A stretch of 64,000 bases of DNA from Anastrepha obliqua (lineage: Eukaryota > Arthropoda > Insecta > Diptera > Tephritidae). Shown one piece after another: positions 53,326 to 64,000 of the stretch. The translations under genes and the position numbers were made by a program. The notes below the pieces were generated by a model, which saw only the letters and a program-made list of their open reading frames with translations, ran no database searches and was not told the DNA's origin. The stretch lies in NCBI RefSeq assembly GCF_027943255.1, contig NC_072895.1, positions 32,462,001 through 32,526,000 of the forward strand, read 5' to 3'. Each line of letters opens with the position of its first letter. The stretch's first letter is position 1.

Positions 53326-53511
53326 TTTCGGGACGAACGTAGACATTTTTGACGCCAGATAAAAAGGATCTTCACGCTTCAAATGAATGTCAACTACTGC
53401 GAGCGAGGCCTCACAGATACACCTTCAAATTACCTGTATATTATTAGAGCGAACACAAAATTAGTAACAGCAGCGACACCTCTTTTACGAGGGCGGAAAC
53501 TTATTCCCATA
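53325..53511 (+). repeat. Two-copy dispersed repeat of unknown origin, copy 2
   Basis: Starts TTTCGGGACGAACGTAGACA and ends TTATTCCCAT; matches 31785-31975. Here it follows directly on an RT fragment; copy 1 follows unrelated DNA, so the repeat is a unit of its own or the shared edge of something longer. Confidence 0.7.
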
Positions 53512-54675
53512 CCCAATATTTTATTTAGTAAAGCAGTTATTCAAACACAAAATTTGTTCATTTTATGCCGCCTTGTAGTTGACTTTTCCCTGCAGGATAT
53601 AACACTGTGATGAAGGCTGTTTGTGTGATTGCATTGGTAAATTGTAATTCACAGCTGATGCTGGACAATTTGAGGCATCGCCTTGCCCTACTAAAAAAAT
53701 CTTTAGTGCTATACAAAATGAAGTAAAGCAAAAAATTATTTAATAGAAAATGCAACAACAAAAATAAGTAATATACACCCACAACTCTCTCCCGCAAAAT
53801 GAACTGCAAACTCTGCAAAAAATATATTAGTACAAAAAAAATCGTTTTCCTATATTTTCGCACACCCATTAGCATTTAAATACGTTTGTCAGTTCAATTA
53901 ATTTGCTGGGAAAATCAATCGCAATACAATACCCAAACCTTTAGCTAAGCATAGTAAAATTAATGAGAAGGCGAACGCGGTAATGTAACTCCATTTCTGC
54001 CAAGCAATCACAATCGCAAAGCAATCATCAACAGAAATCAGCTCTTCAAATGGCTGCATTCATACTCAGTCGTACCTGCACTTGTACTGCTTGACTGCTC
54101 CTTTTCTGTGCTGTGAATTCGACATTTCCCAATCGCCGTGAAAAACACAGAAAATCTCATCCTCATCACTTTGTGTTCGTTGAGTTCCCACGCACTGCCA
54201 AATACATTGGACAGAGGGATCGTCTGCAATTTTGCTTGTTCATCTCGCATTTGGCGTAAATGAATGAGAATGCAACTGGCGGGGGCGGGTATGTCTTCAA
54301 GCGACTCTATACTCGTATTCAAAACGCAATAATTTTTCTATTTTTTTTTCTATTTTCTCTACTCTTACAATTGCAGCTCCAACTTTCTAGGCGCCCATGG
54401 ATGCATTCGATAGATGCGCTATTTAATTTAGTTTAAATGTTTAGCTGTTTATCTGTTTTCACTGTCAAATATTTGCGATCGTCATTCGACATTCCAACTG
54501 ATGGGGCATCTAAAGTGATGTTCGCGGGATGTTGCTGTTGACGGTACGCTGAAATAAGTGAATTCGCTGTGCATAATTTATATGTGGATACTCATACAAA
54601 CATATGGGAAAAACAGAGATCAATATTCGACTACAATTGAATAGCATAGATAGCCTACTTACTTAGATTACAAGT
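53512..54675. other. Unique DNA, no gene recognised
   Basis: Short frames only (for example 53558-53875 and 54038-54322, both minus). A pyrimidine-rich AG acceptor-like site at 54330-54377 has no open frame after it. Confidence 0.4.
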
Positions 54676-56660
54676 TTTGACCGAATCTAAATCTCGGTTC
54701 GTTACTTGCTGGGCCAATTGGTGACACCGAGTGCTGCCAGATTACGCTTCTCTTGGACTCCCCACCGTAGATTAAGTCTTCTTCTTTCTCGTTGTCCACC
54801 AGCGAGTTTGCCTCTCGAAGGACTGCCGTGCCGCAGCACTTTCGTTCATGCTCGAGACATGACCAAACCACCGCAGCCGCTATGTCCACATCTCGGTATA
54901 GCTCATACAGCTCGCTGTACCATCGTTTACGGTACACAGTCTCGCCTACGCCAAAAGGACCAACGAATTTTCCGCTCGAACGCTCCCAGTGCCCTCTAAT
55001 CAGTAGTCATCCAAGCTTCTGAGCCATATACAGGGACGGGTATGATTAGGCTTTCGTACAGCGAGGTTTTGGTTTTTTGGGAGAGAGCTCTACTTCTAAA
55101 TTACCTACTGAGCCCCAAAGTAACGCCTGTTGGCAAGAGTTATCCTTCGTTTAATCTCTAGGCTGGCATAGTTCTGGCTGTTTATATTGGTTCCTATATA
55201 AATGAAGTCCTTCATCACTTCAAAATCGCGGTTGCCAACAGTGACGTGTTGTCCAGGACGCGAAACCTCTTTGTATGTTGACAGCAGCTACTTTATTTTA
55301 CTCTCGTTCACCGCAAGACTCACTTTTTCTGCCTGCTTCTCCAGACTGGAGTGCGCTAAACATACGGCGCGGTTGTCCAGCGTACGCCAAAAGCAAGCTA
55401 CTTTTGTAGGAAATAGTGCCAAAGCGGTGCAACTCATCAACACTCAGCCAGAATAATTTTTCCAATTAGATCGAGACTAAAGAAATAACACGAAAAGAAA
55501 TCGCCTTTTCTGAAACCTCGCTTGGTGTCGAATGGCTCGCAGAGGTCCTTTCCGAACCTGACGGAGTTTACCGTGGCGCTGAACGTCATTTTACACAGCC
55601 GTAAAAGTTTTAAGGGGATACCAAACTCACACGTACCGTCGTAGAGGAAGTTCCTGTTTGTGCTATCGAGAGTAGCTGAAATCGACGAAAAGGTGGTATA
55701 TCGATTTGTCGTTAGTATGTTATCTCCAGTATTTGGCGTATACTGAAGATCTGGTCAATAGTAGACTTACCAGATCTGAAGCCACACTGTTAAGGTCCAA
55801 TCAGTTATTTGGCCATGTGCTTCAGTCTCTCACATAATACGCTCGATAAGACCTTGTTCGCGACGGTAGTAAGATTAATCTTTTCGTAATTTGTGGCAAT
55901 TTGCGTAGTTTGTATGAAGATTGAGCAGAGCACGCTTAGGCTCCAGTCATTCGGCATGCTTTCATCCGACCATATTGTGCAGACGAGCTTGCGGTACATA
56001 CGGTGCTAGCTCTTCGTCTCCAGCTGTGAATAGCCCCGCCGGTAGTGCGTCGACTCCCGTTACGAACATTCCATCGTCCACGACTGTGGTCAACCATCGT
56101 CGTCCCCATCGCTACTGCCACCGTTTAGCAGTTATGAGAAGTGATTCCTCCATCCAACCCAAGCATACACTAAATATCTATCATCAGGTTGCCGATTTCA
56201 CCTTTGTCGGACCCTTCAGTTTTTTAAAAATGTTCGGGTAATGTTCCTGTGACCCAATATCTTCGCACTCACGCTATTCCATTTCCCGTTTCTTGCGCCG
56301 GAAAAGACGCCTCCTTTCCCTCCTCGCTTCGCGGTATTGCTATGCTGTAGTGCGTGTTACAGCCGATCGCAGTGTAGACCGATATGCTGAGTATTTTGTC
56401 ACAGTGGCGGCACGGCACTCGTTGTCGTACCAATTGTTGCGCCGTTGACGATGGAAGCCAACTTCCGTCTCAGCAGCGGTGCCTCTGCAGCGGGAGATGA
56501 CGCTCCACTGTGCTCTGACTGAGCTGGAGTGTGAGTTGAATTGGAAGTCCTTGACTATGCTTTGTGATTGCAGCTTTTCTACGTCTGGCTTTTGCTGCGT
56601 ATGTTGTCGTACGCTTTTCGCCACACACAGGTAGCATGGCATTGACGGGGGCAAATAACT
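54676..56660 (-). mobile_element. Endonuclease-RT type LINE, long diverged copy
   Basis: Minus strand from 56654: linker with NNWYDNECRAATVTKYSAYR and REARREGRRLFRRKKREME, then RT fingers KLVCTIWSDESMPNDWSLSV, LTTVANKVLSSVLCERLKHM and QCGFRSGKSTIDQIFSIRQI (55990-55740). A deletion follows, then LYESLIIPVPVYGSEAW and, in changing frames, EPFDTKRGFRKGDFFSCYFF (about 55545-55490), LDNRAVCLAHSSLEKQAEKV, GNRDFEVMKDFIYIGTNINS. The C-terminal domain (RWYSELYELYRDVDIAA; NLAALGVTNW-like) ends near 54690. The YADD box is deleted. Many frame changes: older than the copies at 34.2 and 48.4 kb. Confidence 0.83.
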
Positions 56661-56847
56661 ACGTGCAGGATTGAAGTTCGAGGTTTTTTAGTAAAAGATG
56701 TGATGCAGCTTGAAAACACTATAAAAATATCCCAACTTCTTACGAAAATAGCAGATTTGAAAAAACTAGAAATTTCATGAACCTGCAATATTTTTGGTCC
56801 TCATAATCATCCGACACAGCCCAGAATGAAAAAGATAATCGAAAAAT

Positions 56848-57430
56848 CTTAGACAACAAAACTTAAAAACACCAATGCATGTTCTCTCCGCCCACGGCTA
56901 TTGGATGAGAGGAGAATGACGATCGAACGATGGCTAATTACATTTGCATTAACCGCGCGCAAGCTTTTGAAGATATTCATCAGGTGTGCGATATCTAAAC
57001 CAGCTATAGCACAAAAGCGCGAGTTAAAATATCTGAATCTCAGCCCGGTGAAAGTAGGACAGCTGAGAGGAAGGTACTGAGATGATTCCCCGTCACCCTG
57101 CAGACGATTCCTGTTATTGAAGCAATAGAAAGTCTCATCGCATGGATACCTAACGGACAATATCTAGTAAGGATACCCACAACATTGGAGAGCTGCGGCT
57201 TTGTTAGCTTTCGAATGATGATGACGTGACTTCACACGCTCTTCTTCTCATTTCGCGGAAAAATCGTCTCGAGTGTATCCTGTCAAGCCAACTCATCCGC
57301 TAGGCAGTTTCTGGCTATGCCACCGTGATTAGGAACCTAAATGAGCCCATTAACAAAGTTCTCGTATGCAGTGTAGAATCTTCTGCTCTTGGACTTTTCC
57401 CTCAACCCCGGGACCGCTTTCGCATTGTTT
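56848..57430 (-). mobile_element. LINE family D, RNase H and C-terminus, degenerate
   Basis: Minus strand: NGLI-stop-VPNHGGIARN with LADELA (RNase H last block, about 57345-57280), then VVGILTRYCPLGIHAMRLSI and, after a shift, GDGESSQYLPLSCPTFTGLR, FCAIAGLDIAHLMNIFKSLR to about 56870. The knuckle Cys residues are partly lost. It lies downstream (minus) of the R1-clade insertion at 57431-58745; the matching upstream family D piece is at 58790-59015. Confidence 0.75.
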
Positions 57431-58745
57431 CGAGGTAGAGGTCCAAGACGGCGCCCAAAGATGGATATATTAACTTACTCACTCTGTGTCCGGGGCGTCT
57501 GTTTTGAACAGCATAAGCTTAATGCTCTTCAGCATAAGTCCATTTCACACCTTTTTTCGGATAATATTCTCCGCGAAATTTGCGACGGCATTCCATTTCG
57601 AAGAATCACCTATCATCATTGCTTCGCTTATTTCTTCAGGTGTAAATACACCAATAGTCCGTTGCAAAGCAGTTCTCTCTGTGTTCCTACCTCTCGCATT
57701 TAAAGAAGTTGTGCTCCGCATCATCATACTCAGTATCTCCAGAAATGCAGTTTGGTAGGCTCACTTTTCCCATTCGCCACAAGTACTTGCGAAAGGAGTC
57801 AAGTCCGGACAAAAACTGTGTAAGGTAAGAGTTAACCTCACCGTGCTTTATTTCTACCCACTTTTTTAGATCGGGTATTAGTCTCGCTGCCCATCTACCA
57901 TACCGTTCAGAGTTCTATCTTGCCTGCCAAAGTGTGCGCGTTTGAGCTCTAATATCGGAGAAGCGTGGCACTGGGATTCCTGTGTTTTTTACCTCCCGTC
58001 TCCGATTGCGCTCTTGTGCTAGAAGATCTGTAAGGATGGTTCCTAACTAACACCGCTGCTTCAGATATTGTTCTGTATGAAGAAGCCACTCTGAGAGCGC
58101 AGATGTGTTGCACAGATTGCAGAGTTTTCAGCCGGCATTACACCCTTAGCGAATCGGCCCATATTTCGCATCCGTATAAAAGAATCGAGTTCTTCGTGTC
58201 CATTAAAAGTGTTAACTTGCTCTGAATTGGACCGCCAAGGCTTGCCATGAGCTTACTTAGCATGCCGCTTACTTTGGCTACCCTTGTAGCAGCATCATTT
58301 ATGTGCGCCCAGTAAGTTAATCTGGAGTCCGAGTTATGTGACCACTCCTTTTGCCGTTAAAGTGGCAGCGAGTACTTGCATATCTACTTCTTATGGGACG
58401 CGTCGTTAATTAGAAGTATTAACTCTGTTGTCGCTGTGGCTAGTTTTAATCCGTGGCCCTCTAGTACACGACCATGTCTTTACTCGGATCATCACCTGAT
58501 TCAACTTCCCTTTGGCTTTGTCAGTGTTTCGAACGATTATTACAGCTGTAATGTCATCTGTGTATCCAACTAGATGCACATCTACAGGCATCTCTATTCG
58601 AAGTATTTCATCGTAGCTTATATTCCAAAGCTCAAGTCCAAGTATTGGTCCTTGAGCCACACCTGCTGTTATTTGTTTCATCTTGCATCCTTCGCGAGCT
58701 TCGTATAAGAGCACGCGATTGCTAACTGCGAATAATCTTCCATAG
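57431..58745 (-). mobile_element. R1-clade LINE, RT core to C-terminus
   Basis: Minus strand from about 58714: EGCKMKQITAGVAQGPILGL, ELWNISYDEILRIEMPVDVH and LVGYTDDITAVIIVRNTDKA (YADD box reads YTDD, both Asp kept). After shifts, a linker with LNGMV/YGRWAA-like sequence and C-terminus LSGLDSFRKYLWRMGK-like and DDAEHNFFKCERYGTQRELL, then SSKWNAVANFAENIIRKKV near 57545. The order and the ending match R1-clade ORF2, without RNase H. Multiple frameshifts. It sits between two parts of a family D LINE. Confidence 0.78.
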
Positions 58746-58789
58746 ATTATTCGGGATTTTGAATGTTGTCTTTACGGATATATGATTGA

Positions 58790-59015
58790 AAATAGTACAA
58801 ATCGGACCCAGCTAGGATGTGCATTGATCACTCACCATGGGGTTGAGCTTGAAGTTTCTAACGATTCTGGAATGTCCGTAGCTTAAATCTAGCGTTTGGC
58901 CCGAAACCACAATCTGATTGCGGCACGTAGAGCGGCAGTTTTGCTTGCGACGCTTACGGGTACGACATTGAGCATTGCATTAAGCACTAGAGTAGGAGTG
59001 GTCTTGTAGTATATC
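58790..59015 (-). mobile_element. LINE family D, RT thumb fragment
   Basis: Minus strand TTPTLVLNAMLNVVPVSVAS and KTAALRAAIRLWFRAKR (about 59005-58895) match 51248-51350 and 24725-24840. Continues for a short way as SLETSSSTPW before the R1-clade element. Confidence 0.78.
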
Positions 59016-60379
59016 AGACATGTAGACATATTCAAGAATACTGTGAGGCTGAATCCATGCCTTACGACATATATCAAAAACTAAATTTGAATTGTTATAA
59101 GTTCTGAGCCCGTCAGATTGCCGGCACAAATTTTCATAAATGCCTAAAAACGTGATTTTGAAGTTTTCAACTACCATTTTCCCAAAAATCTGATACAATA
59201 GGAAAGTTGACATATTTTTCCGAAACCCTACCCCAAACCCCTTACTGGCCATTCTGATTAGCACTAGCGCTGTTGATCGTCGACGCCTGGCATGGCTAAG
59301 CAATATTTTCGTCCTTCTTAATAAAACTTTTGAAGAATTTACCATCTTGCCAAAACATTTTAATTAAAATTAAAAAAATAAGAGTAAGCACCCAAAAATT
59401 CTACCAATCAGCATTATTGTTTGGTCATCAACTCTACCAGACAGGCAACAACTTCATCATCGCTACTCATCACTCAACTTTGCAACGTTTTGACACTTTG
59501 AACAACGTACAACAACAACGCGTATGCCAAACATTTCGTGGAATTCTTGTTCATCATAAAAACGGATGTTCAAATGAGCTATTCACGTTTACACCCAACT
59601 TTTGTTTAACTGCAAAATGTTTAGATGTTTCAAGAGAAGTTTTATTAAAATTAATTCTCTGGTGGTAAATCGAATTTGTCTTCATAATAAACAAAGACGC
59701 CAAAATGGAATGGAATGGAAGAAAAAACTTATGTACCAAACATTTGCTGCAAACGGCGTAGTAACTGCCGCCTCCTCACCCCTTCAACGCCGCATTCAAA
59801 TCATTTGTTAGTTACTTTAAAGCGCGAACGAGGTTCTTGACTGCCTCTTCAAAGGTTAATTGTCAATGATTCGCTTCACGAAACGTCTTGTTAAAAAATT
59901 AAATGCATAATCCATGCACAGTGGGGCCGTTACGACAAGCACACGTGCACACATACATACATACGTGTGTCAGCATTTATTTACATAAGCGTCTGTTAAT
60001 TGTATTTAATGCAGAAAATTTTACCCTAATCACTGTTTTTGGTAGGTTTTTTTAGCATGAAAAACTAGTAGTTCCTTCTTTCGTATTTGACTAACAGTTG
60101 ATTGTTGTAAATATTTTTGGTGTTTGATGTTTTTATTAATTTGATGGAAGTGCATGTCATCGAAGTAGTTTCCATTAGCCTCGTCAATTAGGATAAACGG
60201 TATTTGTTTAATGTATTTACAATAAATGTTAATTCATCTTCTTTTTTACGTTTGCTGGCCTTCCGGGGTAAACATTTATTACTTTTTTTTAAACTTCATT
60301 GCGGTACTAAGTTAGTAAGATGGTAATAATTATTTATATGAATTTATTTTTTTCATTATTTATCATGTCAAGTAATCTA
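59016..60379. other. Unassigned AT-rich DNA
   Basis: Frames at 58980-59345 (minus) and 59330-59668 (plus, 112 codons) have no family signature. A CATA run lies at 59951-59965. Nothing else seen. Confidence 0.4.
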
Positions 60380-61640
60380 AGTATTTTGGACATTGTCGAA
60401 GATTATTCTGGCTCGTCGTCGCCTTGGAATTTCTGAAGCAGGGATGGGCTTAAGCTAAAGCCCTTTCCAGGCGTTGCTAACCGTAGCAAGGCTCCTCTCC
60501 AGAAACTCCTCCGAGAACTGATTGGCACATTTTATTACCCGATAACCCCTACAGATTTCACCTGAGTCGAAGACAGGTGCTGTTCTTTATTGTCAATGAG
60601 GTGTCTGATGACCATACTAAATAGCTGTCCCTCAATAGCATCTTAAAGGGGCGACACCACGCTTCACCAGGGCAACTTGAAGATGATCCCTGGCCACCTC
60701 ACTGTAAGCCGCCCTCGTGACCGCGGCTACCCCACTGATTGAAGAGCCCTCAACCCACTGGGCTGAGCAGTATTTGCTCTTCTTGGCTTCGCGACCACTC
60801 ACAACCTGTGAACTGTTGCGCTTAGTCGAGCTCCGTGTCGATTTAAGGAGTTGATGAGGTTGTTGTTGTGGCTGGTTAAGCTTAGCTGCGGTCGCAATCT
60901 CGTACTCTTTGATAGCGGCCTCGCACTTAGCACGATCCTCGATGTCCCGCTCGTACCCTTAGGTAACGCGCCTTGAGCAGAGCAACGGATGATTTTTTAT
61001 TTTTCTTTTTGGTGACCTTCGCAGTGGTCACCAAGGCTTCAATGGCAGGAGTCGCCTTGGCAGCCTTACCAGAGGCGCCCATGGAAACCTCTCCAGGGGC
61101 CGCCTTGACTACCACACCAGAGGTCGTCTTGGAGGCTGACTGAAGTCGGCTTGGCCTGAGAAGAGGGGTGCTGTCGTATACCGCTCATCGTACTTGGCTC
61201 GACGATCGTGTCCTGGCTGGAGCCCAGGAGATCATTCTCAGAGAGCGTGCCCAGCACAATCTCGGTTTTTTCGTTTACTCCTTCTTCTCCATCTTTCCTT
61301 ATTTTAAATTCCATTCACTTTTCTGGTCCCAAGAGTAGGCACGGAAGGTGTTGTCCGCCACGGCAGAGCCGGCATCCCGTGGTAAGGCACTTAATACAAC
61401 CGACCTTGCCTGGGCAGCGGAGGGGACCGTTAAATAGTGGTTATTTAGGCACTGCCAGCCATGTAGCTCTCGGCACGGGCACCTCAATACCTTAGCTGAA
61501 AGTGCTGATAAGGTTATACCGCCTTGTCATCGGTCAACAGAGCCTCGTTTGCGAAAACAGGGAGTACCAAGTCCAGGGCATCGAGTCTTGGACAGTGGGT
61601 AGGGATTGCCCTTGGAGAGGAGTAGCTATATTGTTCGCAT
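60380..61640 (-). mobile_element. LINE 5' UTR and ORF1 (gag-like), degenerate
   Basis: Minus strand: a non-coding lead (61640-61320) then a likely ORF1 start MEFKIRKDGEEGVNEKTEIV at 61314. After shifts: KEYEIATAAKLNQPQQQPHQ, LKSTRSSTKRNSSQVVSGRE, AAVTRAAYSEVARDHLQVAL, KCANQFSEEFLERSLATVSN and IPASEIPRRRRARIILDN (about 60450-60400). The Lys/Ser/Gln-rich N-part and the IPxRxRAR ending fit ORF1 of RNase H-type LINEs. The CCHC knuckles expected downstream are missing, so it is cut there. It is the only LINE 5' region in the window. Confidence 0.65.
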
Positions 61641-62284
61641 CACTTTCCTATTTAATTAGATTTAGAGAAAAAACACTCAATAGTCTGTTTCTCTGAAAGG
61701 TCACCACAGCTGCTGCAATGGGAGTTAAATGGTAAACCTAGCTTTTCCGCGTGTGTGCCGATCATCCAATGACAGCTACGAGTTTGGAAATTTAATGATG
61801 CGGAGTCCAACAAACTTTCTGAAAAAGTCTGCATGAAAAAATGCAGCTAAGTCTTTTCTGCGCTTTCCTGAGAAATAAGTTGTGTAATTCCTCTTTAACA
61901 AAAGTCAAAGCGAGACTGATGAACGGGTATGAGGTTTCTGAGACCAGCTCAGTCGACCCCTTCCTGGCAAGCTCATCAGCATCATGGAACCCAGATCAGA
62001 GAAATGTTATCCAAGAGATTTGATATTCTCTTTACAGGATACCAGTTTGGATCTGCACCATGGCGTCATTAAAGCGTTAATTGCGGATTGGCTATCAAAA
62101 AAAATTTTAATATCTTCCTCGCTCCCATGTTTCCTAAGCATTTTGCATGCGTGCAGGATCGCAAAAACTTCTGGCTGAAAAACACTAGCAGTGTTCGGTA
62201 GTTTAAAGGAAATAGATAAAATGGGTGGTTTCGAGAAAACCCCTGCTCCGACTCCCGTTTCCATCTGGGAGCCGTCAGTGAAGA
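61641..62284 (-). mobile_element. LINE family A, RNase H to C-terminus
   Basis: Minus strand: METGVGAGVFSKPPILSISF, SVFQPEVFAILHACKMLRKH and FFDSQSAINALMTPWCRSKL in one frame (62264-62007), then a deletion and shifts through the PGH region, LHFFMQTFSESLLDSASLNF and HCSSCGDLSEKQTIECFF (knuckle). Upstream, VFTDGSQ sits at 62275-62290, split by the tail of LINE family B. Better kept than the copy at 1-1090, which it matches. Confidence 0.84.
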
Positions 62285-63365
62285 CATTTATTTTTGTTTT
62301 TGCTGGGACAGACTAGCAAGTATAGAACTCAGACACAATTAAGTCCATTGCACTGCACGCGGATTCCCTTTTTAATTTTCTCTAAATCTACTCGACCTCC
62401 GAAGAAATCTGAGTAGATCTTGTGGTGCCAAGGAGCTAAGGCTGGGCAGTCGCATAGAAAGTGGTCCGCTGTCTGATCCTCCTCTCCATATGCTGGGCAG
62501 AGTGCACTTAGTCTTTCGCATCTCAGAAAGTGGTCCGACATCAGTCCAACCGCAGTCCGCTCTGCTTAGTGACAGGAGGAACTGCGACAGCTGGTCGGAT
62601 ATGACCGGTAACATCTGTTTTGTCCATCTGCAGCCTCTCTCAGCGAAGACATAGATTTCCAGGTATACTGGCCTTCTTTACCCGATTTTCAATGTGTAGC
62701 TTCCAATGGATTTTGGAGTCGAGTATCACTCCAAGATACCTAACTTCCTATAAAAGCGGGAGAACGTTGTTGTTTAATTTGGAAAGTCTTAGGTGTGGTG
62801 AAAGCACACCACCCTGCGGCGTCATCCCGTGCACGAATCTAGTGACTTTCGCCCCTCTTACCACTGCATTAACTTCCCTGCACCCAAGTAGCTACGAGAT
62901 CCAGAGTGAGATAACTCTTTCCACCTCTAGCCTATCTAACGTAGTGACAATTGACTCCGCCCTAATGTTATCAAAAGCACCCTCTATATCTATGAAAACT
63001 GCCAAAGTGAATTTGGAGATTTTTCCACAGTCCCTACGACCTCGTGTAAGGCTGATTCCGTGGAAGTCTTCTTCAGGTAATCATGCTACGCTGGGGATAA
63101 TTTGGAGTCGATGCGCTCTCGGATATGATAATCAATCAATCTTTGAAACAACTTTAGAATAAATGAAGTAAGACTAGTAATCCTGAAGTCCCCCTACTCT
63201 CTGCTTTGCGTATGAAAACAACTCTCGTTTTCTTCCAGTTGGTGGATACGTGATTGAGAGCGATAGATGCTATGTAGATTTCTTGCAGGGCAGGTATTTA
63301 TTTTCTGAAGCATCACAGGCAAGATTTCGTCAAACCAGTTGGCCAGGAGATTTAGAGGGAGGAAA
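62285..63365 (-). mobile_element. LINE family B, RT and C-terminus with A-rich tail, inserted in family A
   Basis: Minus strand: HVSTNWKKTRVVFIRKAE, FRITSLTSFILKLFQRLIDY, FAVFIDIEGAFDNIRAESIV (first RT Asp), VRGAKVTRFVHGMTPQGGVL, then a deletion of the YADD region and YLGVILDSKIHWKLHIENRV. A second deletion joins to LPVISDQLSQFLLSLSRADC, CPAYGEEDQTADHFLCDCPA and DLEKIKKGIRVQCNG (stop about 62331). The 3' UTR ends CTAGTCTGTCCCAGCAAAAA and CAAAAATAAA at 62285-62300, directly followed by family A sequence. Several stops and shifts. Confidence 0.85.
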
Positions 63366-64000
63366 ACCATTGATTGCCTGCATTCCAAGAGCAAAGTGCA
63401 GTTTTGTCCCGCTGGACTCCACGTAGACCGCAGAGCCGTAGCCGTGCTCGGTCCTGGAGCCATCAGTGAAAATGCGAAAACAGTGTTTGCCGGGCTCATT
63501 TTCCGAGTTTGACAACAGTTGAGCCTCTGTCAGCACCACACTGTATCTCTTGTCAAGCACGACTCTGAATGGCATGGAGTCAAGGGGCATGGTGAGGATC
63601 GTTGGATCGAAGTCCATGCCTACTTTGTTGTCCAATGATGGACAGGGGCTGAACCAATTCCCATTGTGTTTCAGCCTGCAAATGGCCTTTAAGGCCTCTC
63701 CTTGAATGAAAACATCAAGTTGTGGTAGACTAATCAGAGCATCTAATGACGGGCCTGAAGTAATTGGAAAATCTCCGACGCAATAGATGGCCGCAGTGCG
63801 TTGTAGTCTCGATAAAGTCCTCCTAACACGAACGAGAAGGAGCCTACTCATCCAGACCACTGATGCATAGGTGATAATAGGTCTTATCATAGCTCTGTAG
63901 ATCCATAGGACCTTGCTAGGAGAAAGACCCCACGTTTTCCCAAGCCCACCCCTACACTGCCAGAAGGCTGTCAGTGCTTTGAATGCTTTTGTTTCAACGT
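63366..64000 (-). mobile_element. LINE family C, RT thumb to RNase H, runs off the window
   Basis: An open frame on the minus strand from 63890 reads MIRPIITYASVVWMSRLLLV, LDALISLPQLDVFIQGEALK, CPSLDNKVGMDFDPTILTMP and HCFRIFTDGSRTEHGYGSAV (first RNase H Asp). It ends at ALGMQAINGF and is then joined to family B sequence (PPSKSPG, about 63365). It matches 20800-21290 closely. The 5' side continues past the window end. Confidence 0.85.

Noticed and set aside
1..64000. LTR retrotransposon or endogenous virus
   Set aside because: No long terminal repeats, protease/integrase motifs or viral replicase motifs were seen on either strand.

Overview
The window looks like a transposon-rich stretch of a higher-fly (Diptera) nuclear genome, most likely a tephritid fruit fly. 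Reasons: AT-rich non-coding DNA with GT/AG splice signals, fly-type microsatellites (CATA, CA, GTT), no bacterial gene layout, a DD41D mariner of the type first described as 'rosa' in Ceratitis rosa and other tephritids, and a tRNA-headed SINE that I associate from memory with tephritid genomes. The genus cannot be fixed from sequence alone.

Layout. 1-4.0 kb: two LINE fragments. 4-12.3 kb: mostly unique AT-rich DNA with a mariner relic (5.6-6.0), two SINEs, and a 2-kb degenerate A/T repeat holding an internally deleted rosa element (8.5). 12.3-13.9 kb: two mariner relics and a SINE. 15-17.7 kb: a degenerate tandem repeat and two inverted-repeat elements. 18.7-19.9 kb: a complete-length DD34D mariner with both ends. 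20.2-26.8 kb: four RNase H-type LINE pieces and an R1-clade piece. 26.8-31.7 kb: a mariner relic, the C-terminal half of a Mutator-like transposase, and a full-length piggyBac relic with TTAA ends. 34-36 kb and 47.7-49.3 kb: LINEs nested in LINEs. 38.4-39.7 kb: a near-intact rosa mariner. 40.1-42.2 kb: a MITE and a Tc1-like element. 42.6-44.8 kb: a mosaic of mariner, LINE and SINE pieces. 46.1-47.3 kb: a mauritiana-type mariner spoiled mainly by one homopolymer slip. 51-64 kb: more LINE pieces, including a long one of endonuclease-RT type and an ORF1/5' UTR piece.

Only one host gene is supported: a two-exon gene on the minus strand (45243-45574) encoding an 81-residue secreted peptide. It has a signal peptide, a consensus GTAAGT donor, an in-frame acceptor, and kappaB-like plus GATA-like sites just upstream. 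I do not recognise its family. It is the best candidate here for something undescribed, possibly an inducible immune or reproductive peptide; that role is inference.

The transposons fall into at least seven cut-and-paste lineages (five mariner groups, Tc1, piggyBac, Mutator-like, plus MITEs) and at least five LINE groups (several RNase H-bearing families, R1-clade, an endonuclease-RT family with an AAG tail). No transposase or reverse transcriptase frame is fully intact. No LTR retroelement, tRNA, rRNA, CRISPR array or viral gene was found.
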